NCBI GenBank assembly: GCA_003500765.1
Contig: DNQL01000081.1
Coordinates: forward strand, 1 to 22,546
Source of the DNA: Elusimicrobiota bacterium
Lineage (GTDB): Bacteria > Elusimicrobiota > Elusimicrobia > Elusimicrobiales > UBA9959
Direction: 5' to 3'
Length of the DNA stretch: 22,546 nucleotides
The first letter of the stretch is position 1; each line of letters starts with the position of its first letter. The notes under the pieces are model-generated. The model saw only the letters and a list, made by a program, of their open reading frames with translations. It searched no databases and was not told the DNA's origin. The translations under genes were made by a program, and so were the position numbers. This document shows positions 1 to 8,016 of this stretch, one piece after another.

Positions 1-1653
1 GACCGCGCCGCGGCGCTGCTGCTGTTCCTGGCGCTGGCGCTGGGGCTGGCCGGCGCCATGTCCCCGGAGATCTTCTACGACGCGCTCATCTACCACCTGG
101 CCGTTCCGAACTATTATGTCGTGGAGCACGGCATCACGAAGATGCCGTTCAACGCCTTTTCGAACCTGCCTCTCACGCACGGCATGATCTACATGGCCGC
201 GCTGAGCGTGGGCGGGACGCCGCTGGCCAAGCTGGTCAACTTCGCCTCCTATGCCCTTACGGCGGCGGCGGCCCTGGCCTTCGGCGCCAGGTTCCTTTCC
301 CGCCGGGCCGGCGTCTGGGGCGCTATGATCTTCGCCTCCGCCTTCCATTCGCTGGTGGCGGCCTGGTCCTCCGGCACCGAGATGCCGCTCGCGCTGTTCA
401 CGGCCCTGGCCCTGCATTCGGTGGTCGCGCGCGGCCTTTCCGGGGAAAAGCGCTGGTTCGTGCTGGCCGGCGTCTTCTGCGGGCTCTCGATGGGCGTTAA
501 ATACACCGGCCTCTTCACGGCCGCGGCCTGCGGCGCGGCCCTGCTCTACTATTCCAGGACGGACCTTAAGGGAGCGGCGAAAGAGCTGCTCTGGTTCTCC
601 GCCGCCGCGTCGTTCTTCATAATACCGTGGCTGGCGAAGAACTGGCTTCACACGGCCAACCCTTTTCATCCCATGCTCAACGGCCTCTTCCCGCCTAACG
701 AGGGCTCCGCTCCCGAAAAACTGAAACTGTTCGTGCAGGAGAGCCGCCAGATGGGCCAGCTCAGCCTCAGGGACTGGTTCACCGCTCCCTGGCGCGAGAC
801 CATGGGGATGGTCGGCAACTCGGAGCTTTTTTCGCCGCTTTTCCTGGCCTTCCTGCCCGTGCTGTTCCTGCTGACGCCCGCCGCGGGGCCGGCGCAGGCC
901 GGGCTGTGGATCTTCTTCCTCTCGCTGTGGCTGACCTGGTCCGTCTCCTCCACGATGGTGCGCTTCCTGATCCCCGCCTACCCCGCGGCCGGGCTGCTCA
1001 TGGGCTGGGCCTTCTTCTCCCGCGGCCACGAGGGGCTGAAGCTGGCGCTGAAGATCACGGCGCTGCTGGTCTGCTTCACCGCCCTGTACTGGACCGCCCT
1101 CGTTTTCCACGGGCAGGGACGCTGGCAGCCCGTGGCCGGCAAGATGACGGCCGACGAATATCTTTTCGACACAAGGCCCAGCTATCCCGGCAGCCATTAC
1201 TCGGGCATAAAGTACGTCAACGAGAACCTGCCGCCTTCCTCGAAAACCCTGGTGGTCGGCGACGGCCGGACGCTGTATTTCAAGCGGCGCTTCATGGCCG
1301 GCACCGCTTTCGACAGGAACCCGCTGGTGGAGTTCGCGCGGACCAGCGCCGACGGCGCCGCCCTTTACGCGCGGCTCAGGGCCGAGGGAATAACCCACCT
1401 GCTGGTCAACGCCGCCGAGGGGGCCAGGCTGCAGAGGGAATACGGCCTTTTCGATTTCGACGCCCGGTCCCTGGCGGTCTTCAGGGACTTCTGGAACTCG
1501 CACGTAAGGGAGCTCTACGCTTATGAGGAGATGCGCGACGGCCGGCCTGCTAACAGGGTCTCGGTGCTGGAGCTGGCGCCCTCCCTGGCGCCGGGCGAGC
1601 GGGCGCCGCGCAATTTAGTGGCCGATATCGCCGCGGCCGAGGGAGCCAGATAG
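1..1653 (+). CDS. Polytopic glycosyltransferase, ArnT/PMT (GT39)-like, 5' end missing
   Basis: The reading frame is open from base 1, so the true start lies upstream and the ATG at 58 is probably internal. The visible protein is a multi-helix membrane protein with roughly ten hydrophobic segments, then a soluble C-terminal region of about 160 residues. Just after the first hydrophobic stretch it has YDALIYHLAVP, like the acidic/His first-loop motif of the ArnT/PMT superfamily, which moves a sugar from a polyprenyl-phosphate carrier onto an acceptor outside the membrane. The C-terminal part contains LVVGDGRTLYFKRRF, a segment type I associate with such proteins in surface glycan loci. It is followed 1 nt later by a methyltransferase, so the pair probably acts in surface polysaccharide or glycolipid assembly. 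The donor sugar and acceptor cannot be read from the sequence. Confidence 0.7.
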   Translation, partial: DRAAALLLFLALALGLAGAMSPEIFYDALIYHLAVPNYYVVEHGITKMPFNAFSNLPLTHGMIYMAALSVGGTPLAKLVNFASYALTAAAALAFGARFLSRRAGVWGAMIFASAFHSLVAAWSSGTEMPLALFTALALHSVVARGLSGEKRWFVLAGVFCGLSMGVKYTGLFTAAACGAALLYYSRTDLKGAAKELLWFSAAASFFIIPWLAKNWLHTANPFHPMLNGLFPPNEGSAPEKLKLFVQESRQMGQLSLRDWFTAPWRETMGMVGNSELFSPLFLAFLPVLFLLTPAAGPAQAGLWIFFLSLWLTWSVSSTMVRFLIPAYPAAGLLMGWAFFSRGHEGLKLALKITALLVCFTALYWTALVFHGQGRWQPVAGKMTADEYLFDTRPSYPGSHYSGIKYVNENLPPSSKTLVVGDGRTLYFKRRFMAGTAFDRNPLVEFARTSADGAALYARLRAEGITHLLVNAAEGARLQREYGLFDFDARSLAVFRDFWNSHVRELYAYEEMRDGRPANRVSVLELAPSLAPGERAPRNLVADIAAAEGAR

Positions 1654-1654
1654 G

Positions 1655-2377
1655 ATGAGCATGGACGGGAAAGAGACGGCGGAGAATTCCGCCCACAAGG
1701 CCCTCATGGTCTTCGCCCTGACGCCGAATTACAATAAGTGGATATTCGGCGCTTTCCGCGAGTACCTCGAGGGCAGGACGGTGCTGGAGGTCGGCTGCGG
1801 CATAGGCAACCTTTCGGGCTATTTCGCCAGCGTCAGTTCCAGGTTCCTGGCCCTGGATACCTCGGAAACTTTCATCGGCCACATGAAGCTGGACCAGCCC
1901 CGTGCGGAAGTCCTCCATCTGAGCATCACCGACGACAGGGCCGCGGAGCTGGCCTCGGAAGGCATCGAGGCCGTCGTGTCGGCCAATGTGCTGGAACACG
2001 TGCCGGACGACGAGAAGGCCCTCTCCAATATTTTCCGCATACTGAAGCCCGGCGGGCGTCTGCTTCTTTTCGTGCCCGCGCTGAGAGCCATCTACGGCAC
2101 TCTCGACGAGGCGGTCAGCCACTGCCGCCGCTATGACAGGTCCGAGCTCCGCGCCAAGGCGGAAAGGGCCGGTTTCGAGGTGGAGAAGCTCTATTTCACC
2201 AATTTCCCCGGCGTTTTCGGCTGGTACCTGAACGGCAAGATACTGAAGAGCAGGAATTTCCCCATGCTGCAGCCGCTGCTGTTCGATAAACTGGTGCCGC
2301 TGATCGCGGCCCTGGAGAAGGTTTTTCCCCCGTTTTTCGGGATGAATCTAGTGCTGGTGGCGAAGAAAGGAGACTGA
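1655..2377 (+). CDS. Class I SAM-dependent methyltransferase
   Basis: A 240-residue protein with a clear Rossmann SAM-binding fold: motif I VLEVGCGIGN at residues 43-52, an acidic residue ending beta-2 (LALDTSE, D68), the post-motif NVLEHVPDD near 111-119, and LKPGGRLLLFVPA near 130-142. This arrangement is typical of Methyltransf_11/25-type enzymes. The C-terminal third (residues 180-235) is hydrophobic and aromatic, which suggests a membrane-associated or lipid-linked substrate. The start codon lies 1 nt after the glycosyltransferase stop, so the two are co-transcribed and probably coupled. By context it may methylate a glycan or lipid-linked sugar, but the substrate is unknown. Confidence is high for the fold and low for the substrate. 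Confidence 0.85.
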   Translation: MSMDGKETAENSAHKALMVFALTPNYNKWIFGAFREYLEGRTVLEVGCGIGNLSGYFASVSSRFLALDTSETFIGHMKLDQPRAEVLHLSITDDRAAELASEGIEAVVSANVLEHVPDDEKALSNIFRILKPGGRLLLFVPALRAIYGTLDEAVSHCRRYDRSELRAKAERAGFEVEKLYFTNFPGVFGWYLNGKILKSRNFPMLQPLLFDKLVPLIAALEKVFPPFFGMNLVLVAKKGD

Positions 2378-2385
2378 ACCCCTGC

Positions 2386-2414
2386 TTGCCCTGAAAAGGC
2401 ATAAAAGGTATATT
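2386..2414 (+). promoter_or_regulatory. Sigma-70-like promoter for the four-gene membrane operon
   Basis: TTGCCC (2386-2391), a 17-nt spacer and TATATT (2409-2414) lie in an AT-rich island in otherwise GC-rich DNA. The -10 box matches consensus at 5 of 6 positions and the -35 box at 4 of 6. The predicted transcript start near 2421 is only about 5 nt before the ATG at 2426, and I see no Shine-Dalgarno sequence before that ATG. The mRNA may therefore be leaderless or nearly so. Confidence 0.5.
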
Positions 2415-2425
2415 ATCCAACAGTT

Positions 2426-3676
2426 ATGACAAACAATAAACTTACGTTTTTATTCCTGGCGGCGGCTATCGCCGCGGCCGGGACCGGAACCGCCGACGCG
2501 GCGGAGAAGAAGGCGGCGCTGCCCCCGCTGACTGGATTTACGGCCGCCGATATGCCCGGCGACGCCGGCGGCGCCGCGCTGCTGCGCTGGAACTCTCCCG
2601 GCGAGGCCGCCGAGGGCGCTGTCATAGAGGTGCACGCGTCCGACCCCGCCAAGCCCGGCTGGGTCAAGATAAAGGAATTCCCCGCCGCGGGCAACCTCGA
2701 GAAGGACATGGACATGCCTTTCTGGGCCTGGCGCCCGGTCCCCGGCAGGCACGCCGTGACAGCCGATACCACCTCCTCCTTCGGCAGGCCCGCTGCCGCG
2801 CAGGAGCTGGAGTTCAAGCTCAGGCTGGTCAAGGGCGGCTCCTCCGTGGAGACCGAACCGGTCAAAGCCTCCATAGGCGGCAACTGGTTCAATGCCAGCC
2901 GCCTCAACAACCTGGTCCTGATGCTGACGATAATAATAGTCTTCTTCTGGACCGTCTCGCACGCCAAGCGCAAAGGCCTCTTCATACGCCGCATCGCCGG
3001 CCTCGACGCCATAGACGAGGCCATCGGCCGCGCCACCGAGATGGGCCGTCCTATCTTCTATTCCACCGGCATCGGCCCCATGTCGCTGGTTCCCACCATC
3101 GCCTCCACTTCCATCCTGGGCGAGGTCGCCCGCAAGGTGGCGCAGTACGACACCTCGCTGAAAGTGCCCCACTTCGACCCGATAGTCATGACCGTCTGCA
3201 AGGAAGTCGTGAAGCAGTCGTACCTGGAGATGGAACGCCCCGACTCCTACCGCGACGACATCAACTTCTTCGTCAGCCAGGACCAGTTCTCCTACGCCGC
3301 CTCGGTGGACGCCATGATACACCGCGAGAAGCCGGCCGCCTGCTTCTTTATCGGCCACTTCATGGCCGAGTCACTGCTGCTGGCCGAGGTCGGCGCCACT
3401 ACCGGCGCCATACAGATAGCCGGCACCGAGCAGGAGTCGCAGCTGCCGTTCTTCTTCACCTCCTGCGACTACACGCTGATAGGCGAGGAACTCTACGCCG
3501 CCGGCGCCTACCTGTCCAAGGAGCCGATGCTGACGAGCACCCTGAAGGTGCAGGATTTCGGCAAGGCTTTCGTGATGCTGGCGGTCGTCGCCGGCGCTAT
3601 CCTCATAGCGGCGGGAGCGATGTTCGACCTGGATTCGCTGTCGAAGGTCGTCACCCAGCTCTTCAAGGCATATTGA
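2426..3676 (+). CDS. DUF6754-type membrane protein with signal peptide and Fn3-like domain
   Basis: 416 residues. Residues 1-25 form a signal peptide with an Ala-rich end (likely cleavage after TADA). Residues 33-150 look like one fibronectin-III-like beta domain. A membrane helix lies at about 159-178, followed by a basic stretch (HAKRKGLFIRR) that places the next part in the cytoplasm. Residues 185-375 form a well-conserved-looking soluble alpha/beta domain that I recall as DUF6754, with GRPIFYSTGIGPMS, VPTIASTSILGEVARKV and FFIGHFMAESLLLAEVG. A second helix lies at about 380-399. I recognise no catalytic motif. It is the first gene of a four-gene operon; the next starts 1 nt after its stop. 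The family has no function known to me. No Shine-Dalgarno is visible, unlike the three genes that follow. Confidence 0.8.
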   Translation: MTNNKLTFLFLAAAIAAAGTGTADAAEKKAALPPLTGFTAADMPGDAGGAALLRWNSPGEAAEGAVIEVHASDPAKPGWVKIKEFPAAGNLEKDMDMPFWAWRPVPGRHAVTADTTSSFGRPAAAQELEFKLRLVKGGSSVETEPVKASIGGNWFNASRLNNLVLMLTIIIVFFWTVSHAKRKGLFIRRIAGLDAIDEAIGRATEMGRPIFYSTGIGPMSLVPTIASTSILGEVARKVAQYDTSLKVPHFDPIVMTVCKEVVKQSYLEMERPDSYRDDINFFVSQDQFSYAASVDAMIHREKPAACFFIGHFMAESLLLAEVGATTGAIQIAGTEQESQLPFFFTSCDYTLIGEELYAAGAYLSKEPMLTSTLKVQDFGKAFVMLAVVAGAILIAAGAMFDLDSLSKVVTQLFKAY

Positions 3677-3677
3677 T

Positions 3678-4346
3678 ATGATCCTCATAAAAAAACACAT
3701 TCCGCTCTTCATCTGCTTCCTGGTAGGCGTGCTGACGCTGGGCTCCTACTACGTGCCCAACGTTCATTCCGAGAACTACCTCGAGATGATGAACAAGTGG
3801 GAGAACATCGTGGCCGGCTTCGCCTTCCTGCTGGGCCTGATGAGCCTCTTCACCTCGCACTTCCACAAGATCAGCCGCCGGGCGCCGGGCTGGGGCTACA
3901 GCCTGTTCGTCTACGCGGGCTTCCTGCTTGTAGTGGTGCCGGCGGTGGTGAGCAACGGCCAGCCCATGGCCGGGCCGGCCATGACCAGCCTCGGCTGGAT
4001 CTACCGCTTCGTGTTCACCTCGCTTTCCGGCACGATGTTCGCCGTCCTGGCCTTCTACATCGTCTCCACCGCCTACCGCGCCTTCCGCATCAAGTCGCCC
4101 CAGGCCTTCGTGCTCTTCGCCGCCGCCTTCATCGTCATCCTCGGCCGCGTGCCGCTGGGCCAGATGATGTGGGACGGGCTGCTCGGCTGGACCGGCTACC
4201 AGGTGACCGACGTCATAGAATGGCTGATGAGCGTGCCGGTGGTCGCCGGCCGCCGCGGCATCATGATCGGCATCGCCATCGGCGGCATCGTGACCGCCCT
4301 CAAGATCATCTTCGGCATAGAACGCCAGTACATGGGGAAGGACTGA
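3678..4346 (+). CDS. Polytopic membrane protein, second gene of the DUF6754 operon
   Basis: 222 residues with about six hydrophobic helices (near 8-25, 43-60, 74-92, 109-132, 142-157 and 195-212). Several conserved-looking polar residues sit at helix edges: WEN at 41-43, the loop HFHKISRRAPGWGY at 61-74, and GRRG at 191-194. I do not recognise the family. It begins 1 nt after the DUF6754 gene and ends 1 nt before the next gene, with a modest AAGG ribosome site. The tight spacing implies stoichiometric production and probably a shared complex. With no signature of a transporter family or enzyme, it is best called an integral subunit of an uncharacterised membrane complex. Confidence 0.75.
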   Translation: MILIKKHIPLFICFLVGVLTLGSYYVPNVHSENYLEMMNKWENIVAGFAFLLGLMSLFTSHFHKISRRAPGWGYSLFVYAGFLLVVVPAVVSNGQPMAGPAMTSLGWIYRFVFTSLSGTMFAVLAFYIVSTAYRAFRIKSPQAFVLFAAAFIVILGRVPLGQMMWDGLLGWTGYQVTDVIEWLMSVPVVAGRRGIMIGIAIGGIVTALKIIFGIERQYMGKD

Positions 4347-4347
4347 C

Positions 4348-5175
4348 ATGAAGAACTCTCTGGAGAAATTCCTTAAGATAGACAGGCGCCTGATCTTCCT
4401 GGCCCTGACCGTGCTGCTGTTCGCGCCCATCGTCAGGCCGCTGGGGCTGCCCAATAAGAACCTGGGCAAGGACGTCGTAAACATCTACAACTACGTCGAG
4501 AACCTGCCCGAGCGGTCCTTCGTGATGCTCTCGCTGGACTACGACCCGGCCACCCGCCCCGAACTGCATCCGCAGGCCGTGGCGTTGGTCAAGCACGCGC
4601 TGCGCCGCAACCTGCGCGTGGGCATCTTCACGCTCAACGCCGGCGCCACCGGCATGATAGAGGATATCGCGGCCCGCATCCCGAAAGACATCGCCCCGGA
4701 CAAGGTTTACGGTAAAGATTACGTCATCATGCCGTTCCAGCCGCATCCCGTGGCCGTCATGACCCAGATGGGCATCAACCTCTACGAGATCTACGACAAG
4801 GACCGCAACGGGAACCCGACGCGCGACATGGAAGTCATGAAAGGCATCAAGTCCGTCAAGGACATGGGTCTTGGCGTCTGCATAACCGGTACGGCCATGC
4901 TGGACTACTATGTCGCCTATCTCGCGGACAAGAACAAGTTTCCGATGGCCGGCGGCGTCACCGCCGTCAGCCAGCCCGGCTACGGCCCCTATCTGCAGAC
5001 CGGCCAGCTCAAGGGCCTCATCGGCGGCATGAAGGGCGCGGCCGACTACGAGTCGCTGATAAACGACATGGAGAAAGGCACCTCGGGCATAGACGCGCTC
5101 AGCCTGGCCCACGTGCTGGTCATCGTCCTCATCCTGACCTCTAACGTCATAATGCTGGTCCTGAAGTATCTCTAA
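4348..5175 (+). CDS. Membrane-anchored soluble domain between two helices, third gene of the DUF6754 operon
   Basis: 275 residues. A basic N-terminus (KNSLEKFLKIDRR) precedes one helix at about 14-29, and a second helix lies at about 251-272. The positive-inside rule puts the roughly 215-residue domain between them outside the cytoplasm. That domain looks alpha/beta: the strand-like FVMLSLDYDP, a helix rich in His/Lys/Arg (ALVKHALRRNLR), the strand VGIFTLNAGATG, and later LGVCITGTAML and a Gly-rich GGVTAVSQPGYGPY. It resembles a Rossmann-like fold, but I see no certain nucleotide site and do not recognise the family. It starts 1 nt after the second gene with an AAGGA ribosome site, and the fourth gene follows after 9 nt. 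Confidence 0.75.
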   Translation: MKNSLEKFLKIDRRLIFLALTVLLFAPIVRPLGLPNKNLGKDVVNIYNYVENLPERSFVMLSLDYDPATRPELHPQAVALVKHALRRNLRVGIFTLNAGATGMIEDIAARIPKDIAPDKVYGKDYVIMPFQPHPVAVMTQMGINLYEIYDKDRNGNPTRDMEVMKGIKSVKDMGLGVCITGTAMLDYYVAYLADKNKFPMAGGVTAVSQPGYGPYLQTGQLKGLIGGMKGAADYESLINDMEKGTSGIDALSLAHVLVIVLILTSNVIMLVLKYL

Positions 5176-5184
5176 GGAGCGAAA

Positions 5185-5970
5185 ATGGAATTTCTTCAAT
5201 ATCACTTCCTTGCTTTCTGGGCCTGGTTCGTCGGGCTTTTCACCGTGACCCCCGGGTGGATGACCTTCGGCGGCTGGGTGGCCGCGGGCCTCACCATCTG
5301 CCTGTTCAGCTTCCTCTATAAGGACAACCCGTTCTTCAAGGTGGCCGAACACCTTTACCTGGGCGCCGGCATGGGCTGGCTCTTCCAGGTCTACCTCTTC
5401 CAGACCTGGAAGCCCAAGGTCTTCATCCCGCTGATGGAAGGCCAGTTCAGCGTCATAATTCCGACGCTGCTCGGCCTCTCGCTGGTGACCCAGTTCTTCC
5501 CCCGCATCTCCTGGATCTCCCGCTACGGCTTCACCTTCATCATGGGCTACGGCTCGGGACTGGTGATACCGATGGAGATCTCGACCAACTTCCTGCGCCA
5601 GATAGGCGGCAGCATCTCCCCCTTCATCGGCGCCACCGGCCCGTGGGACCTGTTCAACGGCGCGCTGGTCGCCTTCGGCTTCATCTGCGTGCTCTTCTAC
5701 TTCTTCTTTTCCGTCGAGCACAAGGGCGCGGTCAAGAAGGCCTCCAATGTCGGCATCTACTTCCTTATGCTCTACTTCGGCGCGGCCTTCGGCAACACCG
5801 TCATGGGCCGCTTCTCGCTGCTCTACGGCCGCTTCGACGACCTCTACAAGTATTCCGACGCCAGCTATTTCTACGCCACCCACGTGGTCCTGGGTCTGCT
5901 GATCGCCTACTTCGTCCTGGACAAGCTGTTCCTCTCCAAAAAGGACGGCGGACAGGAGCCGGCCCACTGA
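5185..5970 (+). CDS. Polytopic membrane protein, last gene of the DUF6754 operon
   Basis: 261 residues with about seven helices (near 27-45, 57-74, 86-104, 113-131, 157-175, 189-208 and 229-247) and an aromatic, possibly amphipathic N-terminus. Conserved-looking features are FKVAEHLYLGAGMGW (51-65), GLVIPMEIS (125-133), the polar FGNTVMGRFSLLYGRFDDL (202-220) and a hydrophilic Lys-rich tail. The family is unknown to me. It has the best ribosome site of the operon (AAGGAG, 8 nt from ATG), and its stop lies 18 nt before the strong terminator. It probably forms the membrane core of the same complex as the second gene, but neither has a readable transport signature. Confidence 0.75.
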   Translation: MEFLQYHFLAFWAWFVGLFTVTPGWMTFGGWVAAGLTICLFSFLYKDNPFFKVAEHLYLGAGMGWLFQVYLFQTWKPKVFIPLMEGQFSVIIPTLLGLSLVTQFFPRISWISRYGFTFIMGYGSGLVIPMEISTNFLRQIGGSISPFIGATGPWDLFNGALVAFGFICVLFYFFFSVEHKGAVKKASNVGIYFLMLYFGAAFGNTVMGRFSLLYGRFDDLYKYSDASYFYATHVVLGLLIAYFVLDKLFLSKKDGGQEPAH

Positions 5971-5988
5971 TCCGGCCGCTGCCGGCGT

Positions 5989-6028
5989 AAAAAAAGCCCC
6001 CCGGCCTGAAGGCCGGGGGGCTTTTTTT
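5989..6028. terminator. Bidirectional intrinsic terminator between convergent genes
   Basis: An 11-bp perfect GC stem (5996-6006 with 6011-6021) closes a TGAA tetraloop. It is flanked by seven A on the left (5989-5995) and seven T on the right (6022-6028), so it works in both directions. It lies between the membrane operon (stop at 5970) and the convergent parvulin gene (stop at 6054), and should end transcripts from both sides. Confidence 0.92.
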
Positions 6029-6053
6029 GAGCCGCGCGGGAGGGGACCGCGGT

Positions 6054-6914
6054 CTAACGCTTTACGTCTAGCTTCGCGTCCTGGCGCAGCCGGGCGGTCA
6101 GCGTCCGCATGGCCTGGGTGACGGCGCTGTTGAGGATGAGCCGCTTCAGCTCTTCCCTGACGGTCTCGAATTCGGGGACCGAGCGGGGGCGGTAATCCTC
6201 CGACTTGAAGATGCTGAAGCCGGAGCCCGTCGGTATGACGCCGGTATATTTGCCCGGGGTAAGGGCGAATACTTCCTTTTCCAGCTCCGGGATAAGGACT
6301 CCCCTGTTTATGTAGCCCAGTTCGCCGCCGGTCCGTTTCAGGTTCTCGTCGGAAGCCTTGAGCATGGCCAGGGTGGCGAAGTCGGCTCCGGTGTTTAGCA
6401 GCCGCAGCGCGTCTTCGGCTTCCTCGCGGTTGGAGGTGAAGAACTGGCGCAGGCGCACGGTCTCCGGCCGCGCCAGCGATTCCTTGTTGGCGTCGTAGAA
6501 AGTCCTGGCCTGCTCGTCCCCGACGGCTATGCCCGACGATTTTATGGCGGTATCCCTGAGGGTTATCTGCCTCTCGATCAGGTTCCGCAGGTCCGCGCGG
6601 GAGTAGCCTATGCCCTTGAGCGCTTTAACCATCTCGTTCTCGCCTTTATAGGAGTCGGCTATGGCCTTCATCCGGGCTTCCACCTCGTCCGCGGAGGGCT
6701 TCACCCCCAGGCGCCCGCCTTCCTGCAGCACCAGTTCCTCGTCCACCAGGTCCTGCAGCGTGCGCTCGGCGTTGTTCCACCAGAGGCGCCTGGCCACGTC
6801 GTCGGCCGTTATCCTGGAGCCGTTGACGGTCACCGAGACCGTGGGTTTCTGGGCGGCCGAAGCCGTCCCGGCGGCCAGCGCCGCGGCGAAAAGTCCCAAA
6901 AGTACTTTTTTCAT
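6054..6914 (-). CDS. SurA/PrsA-like parvulin peptidyl-prolyl isomerase, exported
   Basis: 286 residues with a classic signal peptide (MKKVLLGLF..., Ala-rich, cleavage near residue 20). An N-terminal helical chaperone region follows (about 28-145), starting with a SurA_N-like VTVNGSRITADDVARRL. A rotamase domain lies at about 150-240 with the family hallmarks GGELGYINRG (196-205), LEKEVFALTPGKYTGVI and GSGFSIFKSEDYR. The predicted role is folding of exported or outer-membrane proteins. The start at 6914 has an excellent AAGGAGGT ribosome site that overlaps the stop codon of the upstream mechanosensitive channel gene (TAAGGAGGT), so the two are coupled. One parvulin domain and this length fit PrsA/PpiC-type proteins better than two-domain SurA. 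Confidence 0.88.
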   Translation of the reverse strand: MKKVLLGLFAAALAAGTASAAQKPTVSVTVNGSRITADDVARRLWWNNAERTLQDLVDEELVLQEGGRLGVKPSADEVEARMKAIADSYKGENEMVKALKGIGYSRADLRNLIERQITLRDTAIKSSGIAVGDEQARTFYDANKESLARPETVRLRQFFTSNREEAEDALRLLNTGADFATLAMLKASDENLKRTGGELGYINRGVLIPELEKEVFALTPGKYTGVIPTGSGFSIFKSEDYRPRSVPEFETVREELKRLILNSAVTQAMRTLTARLRQDAKLDVKR

Positions 6915-6924
6915 TGCGACCTCC

Positions 6925-7974
6925 TTACTGCTTGTTTACGAAAAGAGTCTGCGTGGGATAGGCGAACTCTATCTTTTCCCCGGCGAACGCCTCCCCTATC
7001 TTCAGCAGGACCGCCTCGTGGTCCGCCGCGTAGACATTGTAATCGGCGAGCGTGACGTAATACACCGTTTCGAAGTCTATCGAGTAGGCCCCGTAAGCCT
7101 GCAGGTTGCAGCGGTCGAACCTGGTGTCCGGCACCGCGGATACGGCCCCCTTTATAAGTTCGGGGATGCGGCGGAGCTTCTCTATCGGGGTCTGGTAGGT
7201 GACGCCGATCTTGAAGACCACGCGGCGCTGGTTCATCGCCTTGTAGTTGCGCAGGCCGCCGGTCAGCATGCGGGTGTTGGAGATTATGATGAGCTCCCCT
7301 CCCAGGCTGCGGACCCGGGTGGACTTGAGGCCGATATGCTCTATGGTTCCCATCATGTCGTCGAGTATGACGAAGTCCCCGATCTTGAAGGGCTTGTCCA
7401 GCAGTATGACGAAGAAGTTGAAGAGGTCGCCGAGTATGGCCTGCGCCGCCAGGGCCACCGCGACGCCGCCGATGCCGAGGCCGGCCAGCGCGGCGGTGAC
7501 GTTCACCCCGAGGTTGCTGAGAACGAAGATGGCCGCGGTCACCCATAGCACCGTCTTGAATATGACGCGCGCGCTCTTGAGCACGGTCTCCCGCACTGCC
7601 GGATCAGTGTACCGGCTGGCGGTGAAACCGACCAGCCAGTAGTCCAGCAGCTTCTGCGCCAGCGAGACCGCGCGGATAGTCAGCACCACCAGGAGGAGCG
7701 CGAAAAGGCCTTTGTCGAAAGACGGCGGCATCTGCAGGTACTTGACCGCCGCGTAGAGGGAGATGAGCTGATATTCCGGGGCTTTGATGGCGTAGACCAT
7801 GTCGACCAGGAGGTCGTCAAGGTCCGTCTTCGTCCTTTTGGCCAGTTCCTTGAGCCTGGCGAGGCCGAAGGACCGGAGCAGGTAAAGCCCGGACAGTGTT
7901 ATGCCGAAGACCGCCGCCGCGTAGAGGTAGTCCGATACGGTGTTCCCGAAGTACCGAGTAGAAAGAAATTCCAT
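6925..7974 (-). CDS. MscS-family mechanosensitive ion channel
   Basis: 349 residues with helices near 15-34, 62-80, 88-107 and 138-157, then the Gly/Ala-rich pore helix (about 158-190: AALAGLGIGGVAVALAAQAI, then LGDLFNFFVILLDKPFKIGD). That stretch is the signature of the MscS family, followed by the beta domain (VILDDMMGTIEHIGLKSTRVRSLGGELIIISN) and a C-terminal alpha/beta region. It releases solutes under hypo-osmotic stress. The start at 7974 is preceded by a GGGGGAG ribosome site. It is immediately upstream of, and coupled to, the parvulin gene. A short family member without the large periplasmic extensions of MscK/YbdG-type homologues. Confidence 0.93.
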   Translation of the reverse strand: MEFLSTRYFGNTVSDYLYAAAVFGITLSGLYLLRSFGLARLKELAKRTKTDLDDLLVDMVYAIKAPEYQLISLYAAVKYLQMPPSFDKGLFALLLVVLTIRAVSLAQKLLDYWLVGFTASRYTDPAVRETVLKSARVIFKTVLWVTAAIFVLSNLGVNVTAALAGLGIGGVAVALAAQAILGDLFNFFVILLDKPFKIGDFVILDDMMGTIEHIGLKSTRVRSLGGELIIISNTRMLTGGLRNYKAMNQRRVVFKIGVTYQTPIEKLRRIPELIKGAVSAVPDTRFDRCNLQAYGAYSIDFETVYYVTLADYNVYAADHEAVLLKIGEAFAGEKIEFAYPTQTLFVNKQ

Positions 7975-8016
7975 GTTCTCCCCCTTTTTCTAGTTCCGCG
8001 GCCCTATAAAATGCGG

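Noticed and set aside
4306..5967. 553-residue open frame on the minus strand
   Set aside because: It is antisense to the third and fourth membrane-operon genes. The composition (His, Asp, Glu, Val-rich) is typical of a mirrored frame, and it has no ribosome site or family match.
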